Assembly (NCBI GenBank): GCA_024138025.1
Contig: JAMXBD010000813.1
Coordinates: 372,001 to 436,000 of the forward strand
Source of the DNA: Combretum micranthum
Taxonomy: Eukaryota; Streptophyta; Magnoliopsida; Myrtales; Combretaceae
Length of the DNA stretch: 64,000 nt
Reading direction: 5' to 3'
The notes under the pieces were generated by a model. That model was not told the origin of the DNA, did no database searches, and saw only the letters and a program-made list of their open reading frames with translations. Shown piece by piece: positions 24,171-37,367 of this stretch; position 1 is the first letter of the stretch; each line of letters opens with the position of its first letter. Both the position numbers and the translations under genes were made by a program.

Positions 24171-27100
24171 ATAAAATAGATCTTGAGTTTTCTAAAACAT
24201 TCCTACTATCATCATGCTACTACAAGTTATCCATGAACATAAAACAAAGTCTAATGCATGTATGAACTCAAAACACTAGATCTAGTTTACTACACTAGTT
24301 TTAAATGCATGAATCACTAAGATAGACATGTGGATGATGGATCTATGTATAAATCATAAGAAATAACAAAAATAACAACTCAAATAATAAAATCTATGGC
24401 ATAAACGAAAATCAAAATTACAAAAAGTTAGATCTATAAAATATAACTACTTTAAATAAAAAAATAATAATAATGATACAAGAGATTAATCATAGAGAAA
24501 AGGAGTGTTTCATTTTTGGCATCATCATCCTAAGCTTTTAAGCTTATGGAAGGTCATTTAATGCATGAAACTCTCATTACACTTTACCAATATCACCTAT
24601 GGAAGCTTTGAGAAGGAAGTTTACTTAAAAATCTTCTAGAAATATACATGGAGGCTCATGGAAGAAATGGGGGCAGCTTGTTCCTTGTAAGAACAAGAGC
24701 AAGAAGAAGAAGAAAAGAGAGGAAAAAGAGAGAGAGAAAAAGCTAAGGAATGAAAAAGGAAAATAAGTAAATGAAAGAGAGAGAGAGAAAATGAGTGTAA
24801 TAAATGAATGAAAGAGAGAAAAAAAATAAAACAAGGGCAGCCAAAGATGGAGTATGCTGCACCTGAAAGAGGGAGAGGAGAGAGAGGGGAAATTGTTTGA
24901 AATTTAACTTGAAATTAAATTGTGTAATAAATGTATAATGTAGCTTCTTTAAGAAGAATTGAAATATAATTAATTTAGTCAAAATAGAGTAAATTAATGG
25001 ACAATAGCAGCCACAAAGGAGGAAAAAATCTGCCATGAAATGTGGGACAAAGTGTAGAAAGATTAAAGTGAAAAGGAAGTGATATGTATAAGGTGTGCTT
25101 GAAAGTATGGGTTGTAAAAGTACTTTTTTAATAAAATAAAATAAAATTAGAAAATTTATTCCAAATATTGTAACAGATTTTTAATAATTAAAATTAAATA
25201 ATTATTTGAATTATTTTAATATTTTAACAAACATGTTACCGGTATGATCAAAATACGCGAATATGGGTTATAAATGATATTTTTATAACCCGAAAAATTC
25301 TAAAAAATTACTTTATGAAAATAAAAATATTTTTCAAATATTTTTCAATTATTAAATTAATTTATTTTATTTTTAGTATCGGATCTTAAACAGAATCTAA
25401 TCCCGTAAAAGCCCGAACTAACTAAATTTTAGAAAAACAAAATTTTCTATAATATATAAAAGATTTATCTAAAAATATAAGGCTTTATAAGAATAATAAA
25501 ATTGTGTAATGAAATAAAAGTAAATAGTGCAAAAGACTAATTAATTACCGGTAGTAATGAAAATACGATAAAAAGGTTATAACTGTAACTTTTACAACCC
25601 AAAAAATTATATAACTGATATATTTGGAAATCTTATGAAATTATGAGTCTAACGGTACTAATGATATATTTTTTATATCTCAAGCCCGAGACACGTTTTT
25701 CGAAGTTTGTATCTGAACGGTTCGAAATAGGTTAAAATTTACCAATCTAATATTTTTAAACAACTTATATTACTACGAGCTATTCTACATATTTAAACTA
25801 CACCTCGACCCCTAGGGTTAAGGGCGCTAGATTGCTGGACTTAGGCTATTGTATTCCGGTTAGGGTTTCCGGGTGATTTTTCCGGGTTAGATCCTTGCCA
25901 ATTTGGAAACTAATATTTTATGGTATACAACATATTTGATTTGAGAAATTTATCTTAAATTTTATTTTTGTAAGTATTTAATATATCTTAACGTTTTCGA
26001 AATTCTTGAATTGAGTTTTATTTCCAAAGGTTAATCATTATTTACTTTTTAATAATTTGTTTTTGGGCTTTATATTACCCGATTTTATAAGTCGGAGTTA
26101 CGTATAAAATTTGTTGTTCATAGTGGTATTGAAATTGAAGTATGTTGAGTTATTATTTTGTTTTTAAGGATTTTCATTTTCTCAAGATTAAGAAGTTTCT
26201 GAATTCGTTCGTGATTTAGGACTGGTCAAAGTTCGGTTTTAATTTGGAGTGATTTTTAGGGTTTATTTTCGAAGTTCATCTTAGAATTATTTACTAAAAT
26301 TTTCCGGGGCTTACAGTAGTAATCATCGGGTAGGGTATTCTCGTATCCTTCATCACATAGACAAAAGAAATACCCGGGACGAGTCTTTCATAAAATTTCT
26401 ATTCTTGAAGATTCTAAACTTTTCTTAAAATCACGGTAAAATCGTATAAGAGAAAATTCCAACTTAAAATGGTCATAATTTGCTCATTTCAACTCGGAAT
26501 TTTACATATAATATACCGTTTTCTACCTATTCGAAAAGATCTATCTATTTCTAAACTTATCTTTATCATATGAGGTCATTTGGGTTCCGAAAACGTTGGG
26601 TACAGATTTAAAACGAATATTTCCAAACTTTTGCAAATTCATTTTCTAACTCAACTTAATTCAAAAATCCTTTAATAAAAATATAGATATATATATATAT
26701 ATGTATATATAATTGATAAATCCTTTGAGTATATAGGTAAGCTCACTTGATATGCAAAATTTCTAATAGTAGTGTCTCAACAATTTAGTTCATAAAACTA
26801 ATCTTTTTGAAGTGTTAAAACTTATCTTAATAAATTTCTTTTTCAAGTATTTTGAAGAAACTTTATATTTTCATAGGTTATTATAAATTCTTTTTTATTT
26901 TCTTCATTCTTTTTCTAAAAACAAGTGAATTTTCCTTTAACCTTAGTCTTTCATAAGTTTTACTTCTAGTGATAAAAGATCAAATTTATCAAAAGTGTAT
27001 TAAGTTGTTGAAACCCTTTTTATAAATTTGTATTTAGAAAGGTTTAGAAAATGGGTCTTGTCTTATATTATTATATTTAAAATATAAGTTTTGTTTTCTA

Positions 27101-30100
27101 AAACTTGTTCTTTTATTTCTTTTGAAAAGAATTCTCTTTGTTGATAAAATCCATTATTTTTAATCTTATCTTATTTATACTCGTTGAGAATGAGTTCCTT
27201 CTTTAGAAAATTGAAAATCATTATTTTTCCTAAGTGGGTTTATGGGTTGAATTTATCTTAACTTTGAAAAATTAGTTTGTTTCTTAGTTTTGTTATGAAG
27301 TGAAAAAGAGTTTAAAACTTAAGCTTTTTGTAAAAACTTTTAATATTAATAATTTATTTTACTAAAACTTAGATTACCATAAAATACAAAGAAAATTTTT
27401 ATTTCTTGTGTTTCCTTGATAAACTATCTTTGTTATTTAAGAAAACGTTGAGAAAACTCTATCTCTATGTTGTTGATAACAACTCCATTATTTTGTGATA
27501 AGTCATATAATAGAAAATTTAGTTTTAAGTTCCTTTAATAAAATAAAATTCTATTGTTAAATTAGTTGAAACAATATCATTATGTAGATGCAAGTATCAT
27601 GAGCATGTAATATAATAAGAACATAAGAAAATACTAGAAACAAATAATAATAAGCAAAATAATAAAAATATCAAGTATTGGGAACCTTAGCTTTATCAAG
27701 GTATCCCGGTCATGTATTGGGAGCCTTAGCTTCATCAAAGCATCCCGGGACTAAGAATGGACTAGTCCTAAAAGATTAAAGAAAATAAATAAAAGGTTAT
27801 TTTAACTTGATATGGACAAGTCTAAGACTAGAAAGACTAGTCTTAAGGAAAAGCATGAATTAAATAAATTGCAATGCATGGAATTAAATAAATAACAAGT
27901 GAGCTTATATGCTCTAAAAATTATATAAATACATAAATATATTTAGTTAGATATGAATAAGGAATTAGCATTATAACAACAATGAAATTAACATAACATA
28001 ATAAAATAGGAAGTTCGTGTACAAGAACAAAACATGAATATGTTGTTGCTTTTACTACTCATATGAGTTTCAAAACAACACCATAGTCATGTTAAGTTAC
28101 ATGACATGAGTAAATAAATGGTTAGAAGAAATCTTTACCTAAAGTATTTATGTGGTTTGAAGATAGTAATGAATGTATGGTTATGTGGTTATTGATAAAT
28201 GGTAGTGTTAGAGAGAAATTTTGTGAGTATTTGGTGAAAGAGAATTTTGGTAGAGGAAAATATTATAGAGAGAGTTTGTGTAGTGAATTTGAGAGAGTTT
28301 TGGTAGTGGAATGAATTGTGTGAAAGAATGAAGGAAGAAGAGGGTATTTATAGAATTTTGGAGTAGAAATTTAGATGTAATAAAATAATTGAAAAAGAAA
28401 ATAAATGAGAGGGAAGAGGGGAGGAGTGGCGCCGGCCATGGTGAGGAAAGAGAGAGAGTGAGTTGATTTTTGTTTGTATTTTGTAAGAAAATAATTAATG
28501 TGTAAGATATGATTTGATATAAGATGTATTGGAAATATAAAAAATAAGAAAATAGGTATGTAGGTAATAAGAAATAGGTGTAAGAAAAAGTAGAGATAGT
28601 GAAATAGTAATGAATAGTAGGAATAGTACTATGAATAGTAGACTAGACATATAAAATACCGGTAGTAATAAAAATACGCGTAATCGAGCTATATCTGTTA
28701 TTTTTAGCTACCGACAAATTCTAAAACTGATATTTTTGAAAACCTTATTTAATTACGAGTTTTGGTGTTAATGAAATATTTTAGCGTTTGGAGCTCCGAA
28801 GCACTTTTCGAGAACTGATCCCATTTGAGTCCGAAGGACACTCGAAATTCACGAATCTAATATTTTTATGTTACTCTATGTTATTACGAACTATTTTAAG
28901 CCATTAACTTAATTTGGTTTTCTAGGGTTTGAGAATGCGGGATTGCCGGATCTTAAACACTAGGGTTTGGTATGAGCTTTGTTGACTTTTAGGGTTCTGG
29001 TTTGACTTCCAGTTTTGTTGAGTTATTCGTAAGATCATATAATTTTGGAGTTTTGTTCGTTTCATATTGTTAGCTTGATATCTATGGTTTATCTTATTTT
29101 ATTTGTGATTATTTAATAGTTTTTAGTTCTCGGGATCGTTCAACAAAGTCTAGGGTTATAAGTTGACTCAGTTTGACTTTTGGTGAAAATTGAAGTTTCT
29201 GATTCTAAAATTTATCGAAGAATTTAAGATCTTATCATTTCATTGTTGAGCATTATTTGGATATATCATTTGTGTTTTAGGAATCAGGTAGATCCTTTGA
29301 TTGGCGTACGGATGTTGATTCAATCGATAGTTGGATTTTATTTTTTATTTTTCAAGGGTTCTTGTTTTCTCAAGACTAAAAATTTTTGTGTCTGACTTGA
29401 TTTAGAATTCGGTTTTAACTTGAGTTGATTTTTTTGGGATTTAAATTTTAATATTAGACTTCTAGGATTATTTTCTATGAATTATGAAAATTTTCGGGAG
29501 TTTACAATATGTGTGATATATCTACTTTTATGTATCATTTGTTAAAATTCTTATGTTCTATTGTTACTAAAAACTTGTGATTAGCTTATCTAGATTTTGG
29601 AAAAGATTTGTTAAGATAGATTCCCAAGTTTTTATGGAAAAACCATTTTTTTAAGTGACAAAAGTTTATTTTTGAAAAGTGTTCTCATTCTCCTTCATTT
29701 AAGAAAATCCCCTTTTTATTTTGTTGAGACAATATCAATATGCTCATGCATGAACATGAATATGTAGTCATGAGAAATAAAACAATATATCATAAAAGAT
29801 AAGATATATATAAGAATCAATAAGAGCATAATATTAAGATCAAAATTAGGAACATTAGCTTCATCAAGGTAACCCGGTTAAGTATCGAGAGCCTTAGCTT
29901 CATCAAGGTAATTCAAGACTAAGAATAGACTAGTCTCAAAAGAAAAAGAAAAAGAAAAGGAAAAAAAATAATAATAATAAGAGCAAGTTAAAGGATGTTA
30001 GTGAGCATTTAAGCTCTAAAAATATATAGGTATACATATACTTAATAATATATATAGAGTTAGATTAGGAGCATAATAACAATAATAATAACAATAATAA

Positions 30101-31185
30101 CAACATGATATCACAATAACAAATTGGAATTCTTGGCATGTGTAAAAACAAAACATGAACATGTTGTTACTTCTACAACTCATGTGAGTTTCAAGAAACA
30201 ACACCATGGTCATGCTAAGTTACATGATATGGGTAAATGAATAATGGTAGAAGTTTAACTAAGAGTGTTTTTTTTAGTTGAATGAAGATAGTAGATGAAT
30301 GTGGTATTATGTAAGTACTAGGAAATGGTAGATGGATTAAGTGTTGTGAAGAATTTGGGAAAGATTGAATGGAAGAGAGTTTTAGTAGAGGGAATTTGTG
30401 GAGAGAGAAGTTGTGGAGAAATTTTGAGAGAGTTTTGTTATGTAAAATGAGTGTGTGAAAGAAATTGAGGGAGATGGGGTATTTATAGAGTTTTGTGAGG
30501 GAAATTAGATGTAATAAAATAAATTAAAAAATAAAAATAATTGGATGGAAGAGAGAGGGGGGAGTGCCGGCCATGCTTGAGGGAGAGAGTAATTGATTTT
30601 ATTTATTGTTTTGTAATAAAACATAATTAAGATGTAAAGTATGATAGATGTGAAGTTGTATTGGAAATATAAAAAGTAGAAAAATAAGTGTATAGGTAGT
30701 AAGAATAGATTGTAAGATAAAATGGAGATAGATGAATAGTAGAATAGGACAATAAATAGTAAACAAGACTAATATTATATCGGTAGTAAAGAAAATACGC
30801 GTATAAATGCTATATTTGTTATTTTTAGCTATCGAAAAATTACGAAACTGATATTTTTGAAATCCTTATATTATGTCAGACCTAACGGTGTTATCGAAAT
30901 ATTTTTATTATTCCAAGCCCCGTGATAAGCTTTTCAAGAGCTGATCCCGTTCAGATCCGAAATACACTAAAAAGTAACAAATCTTATATTTTTAAGCTTT
31001 TCTATTTTATTGCGAACTACTATCCATAATTATTTCAATTTCGTTATTTAGGGTTTAAGAACACGGGATTGGCAGATTTAAATACTAGGGTTTATTCTAG
31101 TCTTTTGTTGACCTTTAGGGTTTCCTATGACCTTTAATTCTAAATTTTAAGCATAAACTTAAAAAATTTCAAGATTTACAATGAG

Positions 31186-31640
31186 AGCATAAGGTACATA
31201 AATTTGTTAAATACTATCTAAAAATAAAAGCAATACAATCAGAATGGTTAAAATTTGGATCCATACCAACATTAACTTGGTTTTGGATTTATCCATTAAA
31301 AGGAAAGATTTCAATCATCCAAAAGATACACAGGCTTGAATCAAAAAAACATTTTGGAAGAAGAACTTAATCAATACACAGCTAACAAAATGAGAATGTA
31401 TTTTGCAAAACATCCAGAATTTCATCTTATTACAACTAATAAGACAAAATTATCTTCTCAAAATAAAAGGGAGCACCATGGCCAAAATATGAAACAAATT
31501 AAAGCCACTACATGAAAATCTTAAAGAAAAAGATGAATAGGATGAAAAGGATAATCCATATGATCCCAACTACACTAAGGACGAGGATGAGGATGAGGAT
31601 GAGGATGAGGAAATGGAAGGATAAGATGATATGGACAAAT
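31186..31640. other. Host sequence right of LTR D; decayed coding-like DNA
   Basis: A continuation of the locus seen at 1854-2501 and 12838-13050. The plus strand has an open stretch at about 31350-31510, then acidic coding-like sequence merging into a GATGAG repeat. Stops and frame changes show it is not a working gene. It could be an old retroelement-type or viral-type relic; I cannot name the family. Confidence 0.4.
31578..31612. repeat. (GATGAG)n short repeat
   Basis: Four to five GATGAG hexamers in tandem, which would encode an Asp-Glu run on the plus strand. Confidence 0.85.
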
Positions 31641-33080
31641 TCCAAGATAGACAAAACAAGTGAACAGAAGTATAACAGAAGGAAAGAATTGTAGAAGAAA
31701 AAGGAGAAAGCAAACATGAAAATTGCAGAAGACAAAACAGAAAGAATGCACGAGAGGGTGTTACTATAGCAGTAGGGTATTGTAGCAATTTTTTTTACTA
31801 TAGCAGTTTGGGGGTAAGGGTCTGCTGTAGCACTTTTTTACTGTAACAATAGATTATTGAAGCAATAAGTTACTATAGCACTTTTCGTGTTTTAAAAATT
31901 TTTTATAAAAAGGCAAGCAAGTTTAAAGTTTTGAACATCAAAAGCTTTAGGGAAAGAAAGGCTAGTAATATCTGAGTGTTTAATTTTCTACAAGAGTGTT
32001 CTTATAATAGCTGAAGTAATTTTCCTCACTATTTAACATACCTTACCATCTTCAATAAAGCTTTATAAGTTTTCCTTCACATGTCTGACTAGTTTTATTT
32101 TAAGGTATAAAAATAATCATGCTATAAAATCTTATTAGGCCTTTGTATCATGCGGGAAGGTTTTATAGTATGGGTAAACAGATTAAGGCACCACACTTGA
32201 TAGTAAAGCTCTGGTTTTTTTAGAGATTATACCACAAGGTCCGACCTAAGAACCCTTTGATAAGGTGTTTAAGGCAGAGGTTGCCATGTTTTATCCTTAT
32301 GGGTTATGGCATAGACATGAGGTGCATTTTCTAAAGAAACATTGCTCCACTAATTAATTATCTTCGCTTTAATTGTTTACTCCTGCCCTGAAGTCTTTCC
32401 AGTGGCACAAAGATCCTCATATTACACTCAGATATTACTAGCCTTTCTCTTCCTAAAACCTTCAATGTCCGAAACTTTAAACCTGCTCGCCTTTTATAGA
32501 AAATTTTTAGAATAGGAAAAGTGCTACAGTAACCTACTATTATAGTAAAAAGTGCAACAATAACCTACTGCTACTTGTAAAAAGTACTACTGTACCCTAC
32601 TGCTATAGTAAACTCGTGCATTCTTTCTGTTTTTTCTTTCGTAATTTTCGTGTCTTCTTTCTCCTTTTTGTTTTGCATTCTTTCCTTCTATTCTTGCAGA
32701 AGAAAAAAGAGAAAGAAGACAAAATTATGAGAGACAACGAAAGAATCAGCCGGGAAGTACTATGGCACTGTTTTTTTACTGTAGTTACTATAGCACTTTT
32801 CCTCTTGTAAAAATTCTCTATAAAAAGGCAAGCAGATTTAGAGTTTCGAACATTGAAAGTTTTAAGGAGAGAAAGGCTAGTAATATCTGAGTGTTTAAAC
32901 CTGCCCGCCTTTTATAGAAAATTTTCAGAACAAGAAAAGTGCTCAAATAACTTACTATTATAGTAAAAAGTGTTACAGCAATCTACTATCACAGTAGAAA
33001 AAAATTATAACCTACTGCTACAGTGAAAAAAAAAAAAAAAAAAGTGCTACAGTACCCTACTGCTACCGTAAACTTATGCT
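31640..33080. repeat. Four-armed alternating inverted repeat (foldback)
   Basis: Four related segments alternate in orientation: about 31640-32000 forward, 32418-32690 reverse, 32698-32905 forward, 32905-33080 reverse. Each carries an AGGCTAGTAATATCTGAGTG-type block or its complement, a CTATAAAAAGGCAAGCAG-type block, and arrays of CTACAGTA / TACTGTAGCA motifs. A spacer of about 400 bp (32010-32415) separates the first pair; the other arms abut. A further reverse copy of the outer pyrimidine-rich part lies at 38768-38880. No terminal inverted repeats of a known transposon were recognised. Confidence 0.7.
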
Positions 33081-33688
33081 AATATGCCTAGAGTATAATC
33101 ACTAGGACTTCACAAAAGACAAGGATAATATAACAACGATCTTACATATCTTAGAAATCACGCGCAAAGAAAGTAAAAAAGATATAACAATTTACAAGAA
33201 GTTGATATGACTCACAACTACTCGTCAATGTTTGAACTCGCCACAATCCGAAGATTGATAAGAGTAAATTTGCCATAATCGGAGAGGATTGATAAGAATT
33301 ATGGTTTTCTCAAAGAAAAAGAAATTTCATTCATCAAATCAATGTCATCTATTACATCAATAGAACTTCCTATTTATATTAATTCGTGACCTATAAAACA
33401 GAAAGATAACTAGATGGCAAAAAAAAAAAAAAAACAGAAAGATAACTAAAGACAAGAATAGGAAAGTAACAAAAACGTCAATCTCTATCAGAACGATAAA
33501 ATTGGAAAGTAACTAATATAGGAAGGATTTAAATTTATCCATAATACAATAGGAAAGTATATTTAAATCTAAGAATTGTTTGATTCACGCACCAAAAGCA
33601 TCGCGGACTGATCCATGAGTAAATCTTGATTTAAGTAATGCACATCATCCATCAGTACTAATCAGGCTCTATCGAGAGCATATAGAGT
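33081..33688. other. Unassigned AT-rich sequence
   Basis: No gene seen. It contains two nearby copies of an ACAGAAAGATAACTA motif around an A-run (33385-33450). It may be retroelement debris. Confidence 0.4.
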
Positions 33689-33850
33689 ATGGTCGATGGC
33701 TCGACAAAAGATATGTTAGGGATCGACCAATTATTCAGGCAATCAAACTCATTAACAGTCACTGTCGAAGGCTTCACCAAGGATATATTAGGCCTCAACC
33801 AATTTTGTGGTATCAAACGAACCCTATCGAGGGTAGAGTCAAAGGGCTCA
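33689..33850 (+). pseudogene. Left half of an open frame split by LTR I
   Basis: From the ATG at 33689 the frame is open to the insertion point. It contains two degenerate repeats, V-D-G-S-T-K-D-M-L-G and V-E-G-F-T-K-D-I-L-G, about 24 codons apart. After the TSD, the frame continues open at 38450 with a third, weaker repeat (S-T-K-G-F-L-D). No family recognised. It may be a minisatellite of about 72 bp that happens to be open. Confidence 0.35.
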
Positions 33851-34992
33851 TATAAGCCCCGAAAAATTTCAGTAAACAATTCTAAAATAAACTTGAAAAT
33901 TACTCCAAATTAAAACCGAACTTCAACTAGTGCTAAATCACGAGTGAATCTAGAAATTTCTTAATCTTAAGAAAATGATTCCTTAAAAAATAAAATAAGA
34001 CTTAACAGTCTTCAAATTCAAAACCACTACGCATGATAAATTCTATACTTAATACTGACTTGTAAAATCAGTAATATAGAACTCAAAAACAAATTATTAA
34101 AAAGTAAATAACGATTAACCTTCGGAAATAAAACCCATTCGAGAATTTCGGAAACGTTAAGAGATATTAAATACTTACAAAAATAAAATTTAAATAAATT
34201 TCTCAAATGTATTGTATAAACAGAAACCCTCAATTTCCAAGTTGGCAAAGATCTAAACCGGAAAATCACCCGGGAACCCTAAGTGGAATATAGTAGTTCA
34301 TGTAAAACCCTAAATTTTAGGGTAATATCAAGTTCAAACCCTAAAACGAAAAGTCAAACCGAAAAACCTAAGTCAATAATTCCCAAAAACCCTAGTAGTT
34401 TAGATCCGTAATCCGTATTCCTAGACCAAGGAGTCGAAATATGAGTAAAGGGTGTAGTTTAGTTCGTAACAATACTAGGATACTTTAAAAGATAAGATTA
34501 GAATTTCGACTATTTCAAACCCGATCGGATACAGACTTTGAAAAGAATGTCCCGGGGCTCGAAATATTAAATATATGATATTATTACCGTTAGACTCGTA
34601 ATTTCATAAGATTTCCAAATATATCAGTTATATAATTTTTCGGGTTATAAAAATTATAGTTATAACATTTTTACCATATTTTCATTACTACCGGTACTTT
34701 AAATGTCAAATCTACTTTTTGAATTCTTCTATACTATTCACAAGTACAACTACCCATAACCTATTTCTTACATCCTTACACCCTGCTCTTACAATTTCAT
34801 CATTTTTCTTACAATTTACTTTTCCAATATAACTTTATTACTTAAATCACTTATTTAATTTCAAAACTTACACAACACAACTCCATTCTCTCTCTCACAC
34901 CCTCCAAACCGGCGCACCCTCTCCCTTTTTCCCTCTCTCCAATTTGTTTTATTTTCTTTTGTTTAATCAAAGCAAACCCTAATCCATTTCTC

Positions 34993-35003
34993 TATATAAA
35001 CCC
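34993..35003 (+). promoter_or_regulatory. TATA box of LTR I
   Basis: TATATAAACCC lies about 85 bp downstream of a CCGGCGC motif, matching the layout of the other LTRs. Confidence 0.6.
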
Positions 35004-35559
35004 CTTTATGCCAACTTCTTCTCACTTTCTTTCTTTCTTCTTTCTCACTTTAGAAAATTTTTGCAAAAAACTCTCTCCTCTCCCTCTCTCAAAACAGTAA
35101 CACACACACACACTTTGTTTTTCTTTCAAAATTTCTTACTCCACACAACCAATAGGTAATAGATCTATACCTTAGTGTCTTAAAAACATGTAATGACAAG
35201 TTCATTCATGTATGATTCCACATAAAAATCCCCATGAGCTTCAAGCTAGGGATGTGGAAATACTTGAACATGAGATCCTTACCATCACGATGTTTTAGAT
35301 CTTGCTATTTGAATTTATTTTGCTATTTTCTTGTTTTATTTTCAAGTTATGTTGTTATTGCTAATTATTTGTCCATATATTCATCATTTACATAACCATC
35401 ATAGTGTCCGTGCATTTATAATTAGTATAGTAAACTAGATCTAGTGTTTTGAGTTGATAAATGCATTAGACTTTTGTTTTATGTTCATAAATAACTTGTA
35501 GTAGCATGATGATAGTAGGAAAGTTTTAGAAAGCTCAAGATCTATTTATTTTCAACAAA

Positions 35560-36760
35560 AATCATTTTTGAAAACTCGGATAAAAAAGAAACCATATTTA
35601 GAAAAGCTACTTTTCAACTTCAAAATGTGTATTTTTCATTTAAAATGAAGGGCTTAGGGAATAGATATCATAAATGAATGATCTTAATGAGTAAAGTTTA
35701 TAATTTACTACCATGGATTTCTTTTATATTTATGTTCATAGAAAGTGTAAATCTTGGTTTTGAACTTAAATAAAAATGGTGAAATTCGTATTTAGGCAAG
35801 ACCCATTTTTAAAAACCATTTTCCAAGTATCAAAATAGAAGTTTTACTTGAAATAATGAAGGCTTAATGGGTATATATCATCAAGACTTCATTTTATATG
35901 ATTCAAAGGTGATTTTCAAATATTATTTTTCAAAACAAAACTCTATTTTCAGATCTATACAAAGGCCTAACTTAAAAATATGTTTTCCAACTCAAAAATG
36001 AAGTTTTTATTCAAGAAATGGAAGGCTCGGATATGTGAGGGATGGATTTTCATAAGTTTAGATGGATTTTAACAAAAGATATGTCCAAAAACAAATTTTG
36101 TAAATTAGGATCTCAACCAAGACCAATTTTGAAAACCCATTTTTCAACACCAAAATGAAGGATTTGTTTAAAAAATGAAAGATTTATGGAATAGGTATCA
36201 ATAGGAGATGTTTTTTATAAGTAAATGGTAGATCTCCTAGTAGAGATTCTCAAAATAGGAAGAGATTACAAAATATAACATTTGAGTTTTATTCTAATCT
36301 TGTGAAATTCGGATGGTTTCAAGACCATGCCTTAAAATCCCTTTTATCAACTCCAAAACTTGTGTTTTATATGAAAAATGAAGAGTATAGGTCATAAATA
36401 TCATCAAGCAATGATTTTTTATAAGTTGAGATGGGATTTGCTAAGAAAAACATATAGAATAAGGAGTAGAAATAAAGTAGAAAAATTTGAGTTGTTTGTG
36501 ATTTTAAGAAATTCGTAATAATGGAGTAATGGCATGAAAACACTTACTTTTCAAACTCAAAATAGAAGTTTTATTAAAGAAATGAAGTCCTTAGTGGCTA
36601 GGTATGGTTGAGCCTTAATTTTCGAAGTATCAAATGATTTTTACTTAAAGGAATCACCATAAAAATAATTTTTATAAAATTCGGATTTTGGGATGAACCA
36701 ATTTTAAAAACATGTTTACAAAGTGTAAAATGGGAATTTTTATTGAAAAAAAAAGGCCTT
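35560..36760 (+). repeat. Degenerate tandem array in LTR I, about seven units
   Basis: The units are homologous to those in LTR B on the same LTR strand: AATTCGGAT, then a (C)ATTTTT(C)AACT(C)CAAAATG block, then a TTT.AT.(G)AAATGAAGG block. Cores lie near 35577, 35786, 35950, 36105, 36305, 36510 and 36680. Confidence 0.7.
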
Positions 36761-37322
36761 AGGGAATATACATAATGAAGGCTTAATTTTAATAAGAATA
36801 AATAAATTTTATCAAGGAATTTTTCTAAAAACAAGTGGGGATTGTCAAGAATACAACACTAGCCTTTCTAAGTTAATTTTTCATAAAGTCTTACAAAGAA
36901 AAATTTTTCTAAAAAAAAATTCTTTTATTAAATATCATCAAGAACATGTACATATATATCTCATAACATATCATTTATGATAGAAACTTGTTCATGTTGC
37001 ATGTATACTTGCTTTGGATAGTAGAAACTTCATGAACTTTCACAAAATCAATTTTCTAGATTGGTTTTTGCTACTGTTTTGATTTGATCAAATCCTTTCG
37101 AAGCTTCAAAGTTTTCAAAACTTAAATATGATATTAGAATTAGATAGATCTTTTAAAGTAGATAGAAATCGATATATAATTTGCTAAAAACAACCAAGTT
37201 ATGGCCGTTTTGAGTTAGAATTCCCACTTAGGACGAGAATTACGAATTTGATAGTTTGTATGAGATAGAATGGATTAGTTTTGAGTAGAAATACTCATTT
37301 AGGTATTTCTTCCTTTTTATGT

Positions 37323-37367
37323 AACCCCGAAATCGACGATTCCCTACCACCGGATTACTTTTACTAA
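37323..37367 (+). other. 14-codon acidic micro-ORF end in LTR I
   Basis: The frame is N-P-E-I-D-D-S-L-P-P-D-Y-F-Y-stop, 15 bp before ATGGCCGA/GTGAGT (37383). Compared with LTR B several codon differences are synonymous (for example TAC versus TAT, TCC versus TCT). Confidence 0.35.

Larger units (their letters stand above)
19613..26315 (-). mobile_element. Solo LTR B, carrying a hAT-like insertion
   Basis: This minus-strand LTR starts TGTAAGCCCCGG at 26315 and ends CGGGGCGTGACA at 19613. A perfect TSD GTAGT lies at 19608-19612 and 26316-26320. Net length is about 5.6 kb once the hAT-like element is removed, the longest here. It belongs with I and J rather than with A: it lacks the GGGACTA leader block, and it carries a degenerate tandem array (22440-24170). 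It keeps the mid-LTR block (about 21975-22060), an acidic micro-ORF (21820-21864) and the terminal palindrome (about 20742-20800). No gag-pol. Confidence 0.92.
15169..29506 (-). mobile_element. Solo LTR C, split by LTRs A and B
   Basis: The minus-strand LTR runs from 29506 (TGTAAACTCCCG) to 15169 (GCATGACA). TSD GTATG (15164-15168) versus ATATG (29507-29511), 4 of 5 bases. Removing A (15401-18695) and B (19608-26315) leaves about 4.3 kb. A inserted into C's own GGGG-ATATCCC palindrome, and B into C's acidic micro-ORF. A roughly 40-bp segment with the AGCTAAGG hairpin region is duplicated near 27660-27750. TATA box at about 28343-28353 and GGCGCCGGCC at about 28430. No protein domains. Confidence 0.85.
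13051..31180 (-). mobile_element. Solo LTR D, outermost of the second nest
   Basis: The LTR reads from 31180 (TGTAAATCTTG) back to 13051 (GTGATA, decayed). The TSD is ATGGG at 13046-13050 and ATGAG at 31181-31185, 4 of 5 bases. LTR C with its TSD fills 15169-29511, leaving about 3.8 kb. TATA box at about 30477-30489; GCCGGCC near 30568; the mid-LTR block at 14338-14420; an acidic micro-ORF at 14181-14225 (ending Y-P-H-D-Y-Y-D-stop); terminal palindrome at about 13086-13155. Confidence 0.82.

Noticed and set aside
24625..25036. Two overlapping minus-strand Phe/Ser/Leu-rich open frames
   Set aside because: They come from the purine-rich (GA-rich) promoter-proximal segment of LTR B; low-complexity artefacts.
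31508..31788. Several overlapping frames on both strands
   Set aside because: All are produced by the (GATGAG)n repeat and purine-rich foldback edge.
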